Shown: positions 7,429 through 16,416, counted from the first letter of the stretch. The stretch is DNA of 64,000 nucleotides from Paenibacillus xylanilyticus (GCF_013359935.1 NZ_JABMCB010000192.1:124001-188000), one strand, 5' to 3'. The notes: generated from the letters alone by a model not told the origin. Program-made: numbers and translations.

Positions 7429-8244
7429 TCAGATGATACCCAGGCGCATGCGGTAAGAAAATAGTACGGTTCTCGATTGTCCGTCAAATATCCGTGCTGC
7501 CAGCGCTCTGAACTCTTCTGCAGCGGTTAACAGTTCATCTGCTCCCAGCTTGAGAGCGGTTTGCAAGCCGCCCTGGCTTAGTGCCAGATTGACGTAACGA
7601 TCCGCATCAAACGTCTCATGGTGATGAAACACAATCTCACGGACATAGCGGAACAGGCCAGATTGATTAATCTGCTGCAAATGCTCGTCCTTGCTCCATT
7701 TATGCGCCTGATTTTCCTGAGCTTCAAGACGGGAAGCCTGCTCATCGGCTTCGGCGATCAACTGCTGATAAGCTTGCTCCAGCTGCCAATCCAGGACAGG
7801 TGGCCAGTCACAGTCATAAGCTGCAAAAATGCCTCCAGGCCGCAGTACACGTGCGAATTCGCGGAGTGTCGATTGCGGCTCCATCCAGTGGAACGATTGG
7901 GAGCATGTCACGATATCAACACTGCCGTCCGGCAGCCCCAGTTCATGGGACAACCCCGATACAAATCGCAGATGGTCAGGCTTGCCCGCCGCCTCCCATT
8001 TAGCCTCCGCCACAGCTCTCATGTCATCGCTGGGTTCTATACCGATAATTCGTTCAGCTTCATTAAGCCAGATCCATGAGGATAATCCGGTACCGCAACC
8101 CACATCTGCAACCAATCTCGGTTTGGTGCCGAGGTAGGTGTTCAGAATTTCCACGACCTCTGTCGGTGCAGACGGGCGATTCTGGTCATATAACGTACCG
8201 AAGCCTTTGAAACGTTCCACATTGTTGCGTCTGATGTCTTGCAT
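7429..8244 (-). CDS. Class I SAM-dependent methyltransferase
   Basis: 271 residues. Motif I is VADVGCGTGLSSW, motif II region GIEPSDDM, then VTCSQSFHWM and LRPGGIFAAYD, the Methyltransf_11 series seen in small-molecule (UbiE-like) methyltransferases. The substrate cannot be predicted. GAGGAGG lies seven bases before ATG 8244; the in-frame TTG two codons upstream is too close to the SD to be used. Confidence 0.8.
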   Translation of the reverse strand: MQDIRRNNVERFKGFGTLYDQNRPSAPTEVVEILNTYLGTKPRLVADVGCGTGLSSWIWLNEAERIIGIEPSDDMRAVAEAKWEAAGKPDHLRFVSGLSHELGLPDGSVDIVTCSQSFHWMEPQSTLREFARVLRPGGIFAAYDCDWPPVLDWQLEQAYQQLIAEADEQASRLEAQENQAHKWSKDEHLQQINQSGLFRYVREIVFHHHETFDADRYVNLALSQGGLQTALKLGADELLTAAEEFRALAARIFDGQSRTVLFSYRMRLGII

Positions 8245-8315
8245 GGACAAACCTCCTCTACAAAATGGATGAATTGAAGTTCATATAGCCCTTGGATGCT
8301 CAGGATTTCATTATA

Positions 8316-9260
8316 TCACTCATTCTGCTTCATGCTGTCTTGAATGACTTTTTGCAAGTGTTGAACGGCTTTCATATGTCGGTGGAGCAGCTCCTGTCTG
8401 ACATGTGGAGGTTTAAGCACAGTCAGTTCTGCGCCAAATGACATCAGAAACGAATACAGCCGCTCTCCTTCATGAATGTCCAGCGTCACGCGAAGCTGAC
8501 CATCCGGCTGCTTGTCGATTAGGGAAGGTTCAAAAAAATCATGTGCCCGATAAGCAATGGTGCTTGAAAATAACAATTCCAGGGATACAGGAGCGTTCGC
8601 AGTAGTCTTTTCCACATCGGCTGCAGCGGAGACTGAACGATGCTCCTGCAGCCTTGGCAGCAAACGGAGCTCGGAAATCCGTTTCATCTTGAATGTCTGT
8701 CTTTCGGTATGAGGGGGTTTGCTTTCGTCCTGTCCTTCGATATACCATGTACTATTTTTGAAAATGAGTTTGATCGGTGCAATCGTCTCCACACTTGGTT
8801 CTCCGTCAGAGTCGATATAGTTGAATGTCATCCCTTGCTTGGTCAGTATGGCCTGCTTCACCAGGTTGAACATTTCTCTTTCCTGCACAGGGATACTACC
8901 CCACGGGGAAAAATCGAATTCGATCCAGTCCAGCTTGTGATCAAACATGGATGTCAGTCGTTTAAGCATATGGACACTGTTCAGGTGGGGAATGGCACTG
9001 ATGCTGTACAGCCCAAGCAAAATTTCATTCTGATCTTCTTCAGACAGCAGGGACTTGTCCATGACATAGTTATCCATCAGATGGATGCCACCGTGTTTGC
9101 CCGTAGTGGTATAAACGGGAATTCCCGCCGCGCTCAGCCTGTCAATATCACGGTAAACCGTGCGTACCGAGATTTCAAACAAACTCGCGAGTTCAGGCGC
9201 GGTAGCCTTCTTTTTTTCAAGTAACAGCAGCAGCATTCGAAATAATCGGTTATTTTCCAT
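8316..9260 (-). CDS. YafY-type transcriptional regulator (HTH + WYL)
   Basis: 314 residues. The N-terminal HTH_11 winged helix (LLLLEKKKATAPELASLFEISVRTVYRDIDRL) is followed by a WYL domain containing NSTWYIEGQDE and a C-terminal extension, the architecture of YafY/YobV regulators that sense small ligands or nucleic acid. An upstream in-frame TTG (9281) would lie upstream of the predicted promoter, so ATG 9260 is chosen. The -10 box ends six bases before this ATG, which suggests a leaderless mRNA. An operator-like palindrome overlaps the promoter, suggesting autoregulation. Confidence 0.8.
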   Translation of the reverse strand: MENNRLFRMLLLLLEKKKATAPELASLFEISVRTVYRDIDRLSAAGIPVYTTTGKHGGIHLMDNYVMDKSLLSEEDQNEILLGLYSISAIPHLNSVHMLKRLTSMFDHKLDWIEFDFSPWGSIPVQEREMFNLVKQAILTKQGMTFNYIDSDGEPSVETIAPIKLIFKNSTWYIEGQDESKPPHTERQTFKMKRISELRLLPRLQEHRSVSAAADVEKTTANAPVSLELLFSSTIAYRAHDFFEPSLIDKQPDGQLRVTLDIHEGERLYSFLMSFGAELTVLKPPHVRQELLHRHMKAVQHLQKVIQDSMKQNE

Positions 9261-9266
9261 GCCTTG

Positions 9267-9290
9267 ATTATACCATGACAACAGGTGTCA
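9267..9290 (-). promoter_or_regulatory. Extended -10 promoter with overlapping palindrome upstream of WYL regulator
   Basis: Minus strand TGG-TATAAT (-10 at 9272-9267) is an extended -10 with no good -35. Overlapping its upstream side is TGACA-N5-TGTCA (9276-9290). The start of transcription should fall on or next to the A of ATG 9260. Confidence 0.55.
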
Positions 9291-9302
9291 GGGTATGAAT
9301 GC

Positions 9303-9570
9303 TACACTGGTGTAAAAGTCATATCAATTTAACAGGATTTAAAATGAGATCAGTATTTCACTAAATGTGAAAGTAGTGGAGGGACGAAATCGATTCTGGA
9401 GAAACAAAGTGTTCGCTTTTATCATCGGATTTATTCCTTGGAAAGGATAATAAAAGAAAATACGAGGATAACAGCGATCGGAAGAACGATTCGTAGCCGA
9501 AACGGCTACTTCACATGCATACCAAAAGAACTGATATTTGAAAGTAAGTAAAATTAAAGGAGGAGTTATC
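9303..9570. other. Intergenic region upstream of the GH1 gene
   Basis: No gene seen. It contains several dyads: TACACTGGTGTA (9303-9314), TTTCAC-TAAAT-GTGAAA (9356-9372), a CCTT/AAGG hairpin near 9427-9453 and GTAGCCG-AAA-CGGCTAC (9493-9509). A minus-strand sequence at 9408-9421 matches the CcpA cre consensus with one mismatch. I found no BglG-type antiterminator site. The SD AAAGGAGGAG at its end serves the GH1 gene. Confidence 0.4.
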
Positions 9571-11004
9571 ATGAAAATGAAAGACGGATTTTACTGGGGC
9601 GGCGCTACGGCTGCCAATCAATTCGAAGGCGGATGGAACAAGGGCGGCAAAGGCCCGAGTACATCTGATATGATGACGGGTGGAACCCACACGACTCCGC
9701 GGCGGATTACCCCAGTCCTTGAAGAGGGGACGTATTATCCGAGCCATGAAGCCGTAGACTTTTACGGACATTACAAAGAGGATATTGCCATGATGGCAGA
9801 GATGGGCTTCAAAATGTTCCGCATGTCCATCAACTGGTCCCGGATTTATCCAAACGGTTACGATCTGGAGCCAAACGAAGAGGGACTGCAGTTCTATGAC
9901 AATGTTTTTGCCGAGCTGAAAAAATACAACATCGAACCACTGGTGACCATCTCTCACTATGAGACACCATTTGGTCTGACTCAGAAGTATAATGGCTGGG
10001 CTTCTCGTGAAGTGATCGATTGTTACCTCCGCTATTGTACAACCCTGTTCAACCGATATAAGGATCAGGTGAAATATTGGCTGACGTTCAATGAAATCAA
10101 CTGTCTGACCATGCCGATGGGAGCATATATGGCGGCGGGCATTCTGTTTGAGGGCAAGGAAACGTTGACGGACGGCATTGACGATCCGCAGACTCGCTTC
10201 CAGGCCTTGCACCATCAATTCGTGGCGAGTGCGAAGGCAGTCAAGCTTGGACACGAGATTAACCCCGATTTTCAGATCGGCTGTATGGTCGCATTTATGA
10301 CAACCTATCCGAACACCTGTAATCCAGACGATATATTGCTCGCACAGAAGAAGGATCAGCTTTCCAACATGATCTGTGGGGACGTGCAGGTGAGAGGGGC
10401 ATATCCTGGTTTCGCCAAACGTTTCTTCGCAGAACAGGGCATTGAAATCGAAATGCAGCCGGAAGACGAGCAAACCCTGCGTGAGGGCTGCGTAGACTTT
10501 TATTCCTTCAGCTATTATATGTCCCTGGTTGAAAGTGCGGATGAGTCTCTGGAGAGAGCAGAAGGCAACCTGCTGGGCGGGATCAAAAATCCGTACCTTG
10601 AAGCTTCCGACTGGGGCTGGCAGATCGATCCGAAAGGATTGCGTTACACACTGAATCATCTGTATGATCGCTATCAGGTTCCGTTGATGGTGGTTGAGAA
10701 CGGTCTGGGTGCAGTCGATGTGGTGGAGGAAGACGGTTCCATTCAGGATGATTATCGCATTGATTATCTGAGAGGTCACATTGAGCAAATGAAAGAGGCC
10801 GTAGCTGATGGGGTGGATCTGATCGCCTACACGATGTGGGGATGTATTGACCTGGTCAGCGCATCGACCGGAGAGATGAAGAAGCGTTATGGCTTCATTC
10901 ATGTCAACAAGGATAATGATGGAAACGGTGACCTTAGCAGAACGCCGAAGAAGAGCTTCCATTGGTACAAAAAAGTCATTGAATCCAATGGCGAAGAGCT
11001 GTAG
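9571..11004 (+). CDS. GH1 6-phospho-beta-glucosidase
   Basis: 477 residues, glycoside hydrolase family 1. The acid/base glutamate is E175 in TFNEIN and the nucleophile E376 in VVENGLG. The C-terminal KKRYGFIHVNKDNDGNGDL loop is of the BglA/AscB 6-phospho-beta-glucosidase type, which hydrolyses phosphorylated cellobiose, arbutin or salicin delivered by a PTS. No PTS gene is adjacent, so the transporter must be elsewhere. An upstream in-frame start at 9538 is possible, but AAAGGAGGAG seven bases before ATG 9571 decides the start. Confidence 0.88.
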   Translation: MKMKDGFYWGGATAANQFEGGWNKGGKGPSTSDMMTGGTHTTPRRITPVLEEGTYYPSHEAVDFYGHYKEDIAMMAEMGFKMFRMSINWSRIYPNGYDLEPNEEGLQFYDNVFAELKKYNIEPLVTISHYETPFGLTQKYNGWASREVIDCYLRYCTTLFNRYKDQVKYWLTFNEINCLTMPMGAYMAAGILFEGKETLTDGIDDPQTRFQALHHQFVASAKAVKLGHEINPDFQIGCMVAFMTTYPNTCNPDDILLAQKKDQLSNMICGDVQVRGAYPGFAKRFFAEQGIEIEMQPEDEQTLREGCVDFYSFSYYMSLVESADESLERAEGNLLGGIKNPYLEASDWGWQIDPKGLRYTLNHLYDRYQVPLMVVENGLGAVDVVEEDGSIQDDYRIDYLRGHIEQMKEAVADGVDLIAYTMWGCIDLVSASTGEMKKRYGFIHVNKDNDGNGDLSRTPKKSFHWYKKVIESNGEEL

Positions 11005-11030
11005 ATTAATGTAGTAAAAAAGAGATATCG

Positions 11031-11068
11031 CACCCGCTTGTTCCTTCGAAGGGAATAAGCGGGTGTTT
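11031..11068 (+). terminator. Terminator after GH1 gene
   Basis: CACCCGCTT (11031-11039) pairs with AAGCGGGTG (11057-11065), with an inner GTTCC/GGGAAT extension, then TTTG. Confidence 0.8.
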
Positions 11069-11073
11069 GCTAT

Positions 11074-11103
11074 TGAATAAAAAGTTGAATTATTTACATA
11101 CTT
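11074..11103 (+). promoter_or_regulatory. Sigma-G-like promoter of the ger operon
   Basis: TGAATA at 11074-11079, a 17-bp spacer and CATACTT at 11097-11103 match the forespore sigma-G consensus known from Bacillus subtilis (TGAATA, CATACTA) almost perfectly. This fits the known forespore expression of germinant receptor operons. Confidence 0.6.
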
Positions 11104-11193
11104 AACTCAAGCAACTGAACATAAGTGCAGTGAACGCAAGACGTGATCATTTCAGCAGATGCATATGATTCGTTCAGAAAAGGGGAGAACTCT

Positions 11194-12336
11194 GTGAACA
11201 CTTCCGGGAACCGCTACAGCATGTCACCCATTCATCTGTTTTTTGTGCTCTATGTAAGTTTGGTTGGTGTCGGTTTGATGAATTTTCAGTATAAAATGCT
11301 GCGAGGGGCAGAAAAAGATGGATGGATCAGCATTTTGGCCGCGGCTGTCATCATCTCCATCATTATGAAAATGATGTTTGTTCTGCTGTCTCGCCAATCC
11401 CCCGATCAATCCTCTCTGGTTCATATCAATCAACGCTATTGGGGCCGATTTGCAGGTTCGATCCTGAATTGGATCTTTATTGTATATTTTATGCTGGGCT
11501 CCTTTGTAGCTTTTCGCTCCTATATTCATGTTATCCAGCTATGGATTCTCCCAACGCAAAATAACTGGCTGCTTGGCATGGTGGTCCTGGTACTTATCTA
11601 TTACTGTGTTTCGGGCGGAATTCAGTCGGTAAGTGGGATGTGTCTATGGGGAACCCTCTTCATTCTTGTATTTGTATTTCCCCAGACGTTTCTGGTTTCT
11701 TCCTATCTTCATCCCCGAAATCTTCTTCCTGTATTGGATCATAATGTCGCATCCTTGTGGCTGTCCACACAGGACATGCTCCATGAATTTATTGGCTGCG
11801 GCATTCTGCTGGTAGTCTACCCGTTCATCAAGACTCCGGGACGTTCAGTCAAATGGGCTTATGGCGCGGTGGTCACTGCAACTATAGTGTATCTGATTTT
11901 CTTCATCTATTCTTTTATGTACTTCAGTCATGGACAGATGAAAGAACATTTGTGGCCAACCCTGAGCCTCATCAGCATCATTGAGATGCCCTTGATCCAG
12001 CGAATGGAGTATCTGGTGTTATCGTTTTGGCTGCTGAAAATCCTGTCCATCATCACATTAGGCCTGTGGGCAGCATGTCATTGTTTGAAGCTGGATAGAT
12101 CGATTAAGCCCAGTCTCGGACTGAAATTCGCCATGGTTATTTTTGCAGTACTGTTGTTTGTTATTCGTGACACTGTGGATATTGATAGGGTTACCGAGCT
12201 GTACACCAGAATGGGTGAAATATTGATTTTAATATATGTCCCACTTGTATTCCTGTTCTCCTTGGTCCGGAAAGATCTAGGGGATCACACCGGTAATCAG
12301 GACATGTCAGATCCGCATAAAGGAGAGGGAGCATGA
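11194..12336 (+). CDS. GerAB-family spore germination permease-like subunit
   Basis: About 380 residues with around ten transmembrane helices, starting SPIHLFFVLYVSLVGVG; member of the endospore germination permease family (APC superfamily). It forms the germinant-binding B subunit of the receptor in the spore inner membrane. GTG at 11194 is chosen because AGGGGAG lies six bases upstream; the ORF is open further 5'. Its last codons overlap the A-subunit gene by four bases (ATGA). Here the B subunit gene comes first. Confidence 0.85.
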   Translation: MNTSGNRYSMSPIHLFFVLYVSLVGVGLMNFQYKMLRGAEKDGWISILAAAVIISIIMKMMFVLLSRQSPDQSSLVHINQRYWGRFAGSILNWIFIVYFMLGSFVAFRSYIHVIQLWILPTQNNWLLGMVVLVLIYYCVSGGIQSVSGMCLWGTLFILVFVFPQTFLVSSYLHPRNLLPVLDHNVASLWLSTQDMLHEFIGCGILLVVYPFIKTPGRSVKWAYGAVVTATIVYLIFFIYSFMYFSHGQMKEHLWPTLSLISIIEMPLIQRMEYLVLSFWLLKILSIITLGLWAACHCLKLDRSIKPSLGLKFAMVIFAVLLFVIRDTVDIDRVTELYTRMGEILILIYVPLVFLFSLVRKDLGDHTGNQDMSDPHKGEGA

Positions 12337-13832
12337 ATTCACCTGTCAATGATGAGAAGCATAGGTCCAGGTCACCGCAAGACCCGCTGGACTCATGCCG
12401 CCGTTCCGATGATTTTATGATAAGTGCCATGACGGTATCCGGGATGTCAGTTGAAATCTGTTACTATAAAACGCTCGTGGACAGCCATCTATTGGAAGTG
12501 GTCATCCATTCGCTGCAGGAACGTATCCCTTCAAGCGAAGAATTGAATCTGCATGACGTGCTCTCACATATTCCCATAGAGGAAACCAATGTTACCGATC
12601 AAAACGAGGAAATGGTCAAAGCCCTTCTTCAAGGCGACCTGCTAATTCGTCAGTGCGATCAAATCCAGGAGGCGCTCCTTGTTCCCATGCCCGGCAAGGA
12701 AGGGGTCAGAAGTGATAATGATACGGAAAATGAATTCAGTGTCATCGGCCCAAAGGTCGGATTTGTCGAGGCATTGCCGGTTAACCTGCATTTGATCCGC
12801 ATGCAGCTGCGGACGCCCAATCTGATCGTCAAGGAGATGACACTGGGCTCATTATCCCAATCCAGAGTGGCCATTCTGTATGTGGATGGCATAGCGCACC
12901 CTGAGAACGTGAGCAGGATGGAGGAGAGGCTGAAAGGAATTGATTTTGACGCTGTACTGGATACCTCGCAGCTGGACCAGCTTATAGCCGATAATTCACT
13001 CACGCCCTTTCCATTGTTTACGACGACAGAACGAAGGGACAGAGTGATCTTTGCCCTGATTACAGGGCAGGTTGCGGTCATTAGCGAGGGCTCGCCAAGC
13101 TCTATTACGGGTCCATCAACGTTATTTGATTTTTTTGTTTCGCCGGAAGATTATTATTTGCCTTGGGCGCTCGGTTCCTTTTTTCGCTTAATCCGCATTT
13201 TTGGTGTCATTTTCTCGCTGTTTGCCTCCGCCCTTTATGTGGCATTGATGACTTTTCACTACGAAGTGATACCCAAAGAGCTGCTTGGCAAATTGATTTC
13301 GTCCAGACAAAATGTACCGTTCCCTCCTTTGGTGGAGGTTATATTTCTGGAAACCACCATTGAATTTTTGCGTGAAGCCGGGGCCAGGCTGCCGAACCGT
13401 ATTGGACAGACGCTGGGTATTGTCGGCGGGATTATTCTTGGACAGGCAGCGGTGGAGGCCGCACTTACCAGCAATGTGCTGATCATTATTGTATCCCTGT
13501 CAGCGCTGGCTTCCTTTGTGACACCGATCTATAAAATGTCCAACGCCATTCGTTTTCTGCGATTTCCGATTATTATACTGGCTGCCATCTGGGGGGCTTT
13601 CGGCATCGCGATCGGACTCTGCTTCCTCCTGGTCCATCTGTCGCGATTAAAATCGCTGGGATCGCCTTATATGGCTCCTTTTTATCCCATGCAGTTCCGT
13701 GATTTGAAAGACAGCCTGATTCGTGCTTCCTATGAGCAGACGGATACGAGGCCCCGCTATTTAAGGCCCCTTTCCATCATCCGTTACAAACCAGGCAAGA
13801 TCCACCAAGCGAATCAGCTGGATGAGGAGTGA
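12333..13832 (+). CDS. GerAA-family spore germination protein
   Basis: 499 residues. The hydrophilic N-terminal half includes RVAILYVDGIAHPENV; the C-terminal half holds four to five membrane helices with PFPPLVEVIFLETTIEFLREAGARLP, the most conserved stretch of the GerA family. It is the A subunit of the germinant receptor, which oligomerises to an ion channel. Start overlaps gerAB by ATGA, so translation is coupled. Confidence 0.92.
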   Translation: MNSPVNDEKHRSRSPQDPLDSCRRSDDFMISAMTVSGMSVEICYYKTLVDSHLLEVVIHSLQERIPSSEELNLHDVLSHIPIEETNVTDQNEEMVKALLQGDLLIRQCDQIQEALLVPMPGKEGVRSDNDTENEFSVIGPKVGFVEALPVNLHLIRMQLRTPNLIVKEMTLGSLSQSRVAILYVDGIAHPENVSRMEERLKGIDFDAVLDTSQLDQLIADNSLTPFPLFTTTERRDRVIFALITGQVAVISEGSPSSITGPSTLFDFFVSPEDYYLPWALGSFFRLIRIFGVIFSLFASALYVALMTFHYEVIPKELLGKLISSRQNVPFPPLVEVIFLETTIEFLREAGARLPNRIGQTLGIVGGIILGQAAVEAALTSNVLIIIVSLSALASFVTPIYKMSNAIRFLRFPIIILAAIWGAFGIAIGLCFLLVHLSRLKSLGSPYMAPFYPMQFRDLKDSLIRASYEQTDTRPRYLRPLSIIRYKPGKIHQANQLDEE

Positions 13833-13838
13833 GAGAGG

Positions 13839-14951
13839 ATGATGAGACTACCCAAAATAATACTGGCCGGAATGGCGATGCTGCTGCTCAGCTCCTGTCA
13901 GGATACGAGCATTGTGAACGAAATCAGTCTTGTCCTTACTTCCGCGTATGACCGGAAAGATAATCAGATTCACAACAGTGTGCTCATCGGGGAGTATACC
14001 GACAAAGACAAAAGTGATGTCGAGCTGCTGGAGATCGATTCAACGAACAGCTTTGATGTCATGCCAAGAATGAATATGCAGGCAAAAGAGCCGATTGAAT
14101 ATGGTCAATTAAGAATGATGGTGCTGGGGGAGGCCTATGCAAACCACGGCATTGGCGATATTCTGCGCGTACTGTCCCACAATACCCGTGTGTCCAGGCG
14201 TATGCAGTTTGCTGTGGCAGAAGGAAAAGCGCTGGATATTATTAAGGCATCCATTCCGGCTCATGATCCCTTGTATCTGATGAAATTGATCGAGCAGAAC
14301 TCCAATTTTGCCAACCTGCCTCATTTCAATCTGCATCAAACGTTATTCCAATATTTTAGCAAAGGGCAGGATATCTACCTCCCGCGACTACGATTGAACG
14401 ATCAGGGAAAAGTGGCTCTGGATGGCCTGGTGGTATTTAAAGGGGAAAAGGCTGAACTTCAGCTGAGCGAGGAAGAGGGGCTTTGTTTAAAACTGCTCAC
14501 AGAGGACGCCAAGAATGGCAAGTTTCTGGCACCGATCCATCCGGTGGAGGGAGCGCAGAAGCAATCGTCTGAAACGACAGAGAACGATGCGCTGATTAAA
14601 ATTTTGTCTTCCTCGGTAAAGCATGGGATGGCTTCAGAACCACCGGCAACGACCCTAAATACGACCATTCACATTAATGCTTCCGTAATCAAGGCTTCGC
14701 GGAATGATTTCCTGTTATCCGGTAAACAGATGAAGGAATTGGAAACCGAAATGCAAACTCATTTGGCATCCAAAATCAATCAATTGATACGGAAGTGTCA
14801 GAAGAAAAATGTAGATCCGGTCGCATATGGAGAGTATGTAAGAAGCCGTACGCACCACTGGAGTAATGAAACGTTTTATAAGGACTACGGCACGATGGAC
14901 ATCTGTGCTCAAGTGAAGCTGAATCTTGTTCAGGATGGTATTCAGGAATAG
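13839..14951 (+). CDS. GerAC-family germinant receptor lipoprotein
   Basis: 370 residues. Lipoprotein signal with lipobox LLSSC, then the Ger(x)C domain: a conserved EISLVLTSAYD start, GEAYANHGI, SRRMQFAVAEGKA, and a C-terminal region with YRSRTHHW-like and FYKDYGTMDICAQVKLNL segments. It is the lipid-anchored C subunit of the receptor on the outer face of the spore inner membrane. SD GAGAGAGG lies six bases after the gerAA stop. Last gene of the operon. Confidence 0.9.
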   Translation: MMRLPKIILAGMAMLLLSSCQDTSIVNEISLVLTSAYDRKDNQIHNSVLIGEYTDKDKSDVELLEIDSTNSFDVMPRMNMQAKEPIEYGQLRMMVLGEAYANHGIGDILRVLSHNTRVSRRMQFAVAEGKALDIIKASIPAHDPLYLMKLIEQNSNFANLPHFNLHQTLFQYFSKGQDIYLPRLRLNDQGKVALDGLVVFKGEKAELQLSEEEGLCLKLLTEDAKNGKFLAPIHPVEGAQKQSSETTENDALIKILSSSVKHGMASEPPATTLNTTIHINASVIKASRNDFLLSGKQMKELETEMQTHLASKINQLIRKCQKKNVDPVAYGEYVRSRTHHWSNETFYKDYGTMDICAQVKLNLVQDGIQE

Positions 14952-14963
14952 AAAGAATGAACA

Positions 14964-15002
14964 AAGACCCGCTCTCACCTCGATATGAGGATGGCGGGTC
15001 TT
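14964..15002. terminator. Bidirectional terminator between ger operon and PAP2 gene
   Basis: AAGACCCGC (14964-14972) pairs with GCGGGTCTT (14994-15002), with an inner CTC/GAG extension. It lies between convergent genes. Confidence 0.75.
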
Positions 15003-15025
15003 AGATATATTCCAATTGCAGCGTC

Positions 15026-15694
15026 CTATGTCAGAGGTTTGGAATGAAGCAGGGACATTCGCTCCAAATAACGCTGATAAAACCAAATACATATGCCCAG
15101 CCAGCTGCCGCTCAGAAAGTAACCTCCGGCAATATCACTGGGATAATGCACACCCAAATAAATCCGGCTCATGCCGATGGTCAAAATAAAGGCTGCACTT
15201 ACGATTATCATCAACACACGGCCTGTCGCTGTAGGGATATGCTTCCAGATCAGAAAAGCCAGGCCGCCATACAGGCTGAACGCCGCCATGGAGTGTCCGC
15301 TCGGGAAGCTGTATCCACTCGCTTCTATAATGCGGTGAATGGTTGGTCTTGCACGTTGAAACGCCAGTTTCAACAGGGTGTTCAGCAATGTTGAACCTGC
15401 GATGACCGCTGCCAAAAACAGAAGTTCCCGTCTGTGTCCCAAAAAAAGATACAATACAATCATGGAAATGATCGTAATGATGATGACAGGCAGTCCGCTC
15501 CCAATCCAGGTGAACACCTGCATCCACTTGGTCATGCCGGGTGCTTCCATCCCCTGAATCCATCCGATCAGGTTATCATCAAACTGGTGGATCTGGTTAT
15601 CGCTGATGGACAGGGCTATCAGTGCAAATATGGTGAGGCTTAATGCTGCTATAAGCAGTGGGATGGAGAAGTTCTTTTTTTCTTGCTGTATCAA
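15026..15694 (-). CDS. PAP2-family membrane phosphatase
   Basis: 222 residues with about six membrane helices. The three PAP2 motifs are complete: K109-x6-R-P117 (KLAFQRARP), PSGH 131-134 and S-R177-x5-H183-x3-D187. Members dephosphorylate undecaprenyl pyrophosphate or phosphatidylglycerophosphate on the outer face of the membrane; which one is not visible. ATG at 15742 has no SD; TTG at 15694 has GGAGGA nine bases before it and is preferred, which drops 16 N-terminal residues. Confidence 0.85.
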   Translation of the reverse strand: MIQQEKKNFSIPLLIAALSLTIFALIALSISDNQIHQFDDNLIGWIQGMEAPGMTKWMQVFTWIGSGLPVIIITIISMIVLYLFLGHRRELLFLAAVIAGSTLLNTLLKLAFQRARPTIHRIIEASGYSFPSGHSMAAFSLYGGLAFLIWKHIPTATGRVLMIIVSAAFILTIGMSRIYLGVHYPSDIAGGYFLSGSWLGICIWFYQRYLERMSLLHSKPLT

Positions 15695-15740
15695 ATGTCG
15701 CGATCCTCCAAGATGTCTGAATTTCATATGTAAATCAGTC

Positions 15741-15766
15741 ATACGATATTCGTATTATGCTATAAT
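15741..15766. promoter_or_regulatory. Palindrome and extended -10 between PAP2 and NTR-like genes
   Basis: ATACGA-TAT-TCGTAT is a perfect dyad at 15741-15755. On the plus strand TGC-TATAAT (-10 at 15761-15766) is an extended -10 for the 15844 gene. The dyad covers its -35 area, so it could be an operator shared by the divergent genes. Confidence 0.45.
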
Positions 15767-15843
15767 CTTACAATAAATATTTAAGTGGTTAAAAATGTTA
15801 GATAATACAAAGTTGGGGCAAAGATGGAGAACGGAGGTGGAAG

Positions 15844-16416
15844 ATGAAGGGCATCTCATTCGTTATGATCATCCTGTTTATGGTTGCCATTGGGCTAACG
15901 GTATTCCCTGGAGAGAAGGCATATGCATGCAGCTGTGCTTACATTGAGATTCCGAAAAGGCTGGAAGGTGCCACAACGGCATTTACGGGGAAAGTAGTCA
16001 AAAGAGGAGTTACTCCAATATTCAGCCAAAATGGATTCAGAGAATACACCTTCGAGGTAGACAAGGCCTGGAAGGGCGTTCATGCCAAGAAAATGAGGAT
16101 CATGGTAGATGATAGCGGCTCCAGTTCATGCGGAGTTCAGTTTGAACACAATCAGTCCTATTTAATATTCGCATATCAGAAAGAAAAAGACGGCAGGCTG
16201 CACACCGATCTATGTAGTGGTAATTTGACTCTCTCTGAAGCCGGAGAGACGTTGAAGCTTCTGGGTCCCGGCAAGTCCGTAACCGAGGATGACTTTCAAA
16301 AGAGTGGCGGAGGTTTGAGTGTGAATCTCTTTCGATATGCCGGAGGTCTTCTCTTAGCGGGAATAGTGTTAGCGTGGGTCTGGAAAAGAAAGAAAAGATC
16401 CGGATTCAGGCGGTGA
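15844..16416 (+). CDS. Secreted, C-terminally anchored TIMP/NTR-like protein
   Basis: 190 residues. A signal peptide ends AYA, leaving CSCA as the mature N-terminus. Cys-X-Cys directly after cleavage, followed by FTGKV and a beta-barrel with YTFEVDKAWKG, is the pattern of tissue-inhibitor-of-metalloproteinase/netrin (NTR) OB folds. Two more cysteines (SSSCG and LCSGN) could form disulfides. A hydrophobic helix (about 165-180) followed by KRKKR anchors the C-terminus. Function unknown; a protease-inhibitor role is only an analogy. SD GGAGGTGGAAG precedes the ATG. Confidence 0.65.
   Translation: MKGISFVMIILFMVAIGLTVFPGEKAYACSCAYIEIPKRLEGATTAFTGKVVKRGVTPIFSQNGFREYTFEVDKAWKGVHAKKMRIMVDDSGSSSCGVQFEHNQSYLIFAYQKEKDGRLHTDLCSGNLTLSEAGETLKLLGPGKSVTEDDFQKSGGGLSVNLFRYAGGLLLAGIVLAWVWKRKKRSGFRR

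Noticed and set aside
9303..9570. BglG-type RNA antiterminator in the GH1 leader
   Set aside because: Hairpins are present, but none carries the conserved antiterminator sequence or a following T-run.
9511..10962. 483-codon open frame antisense to the GH1 gene
   Set aside because: It mirrors the GH1 reading frame, has no SD and no recognisable domain; the sense frame has full GH1 active-site motifs.
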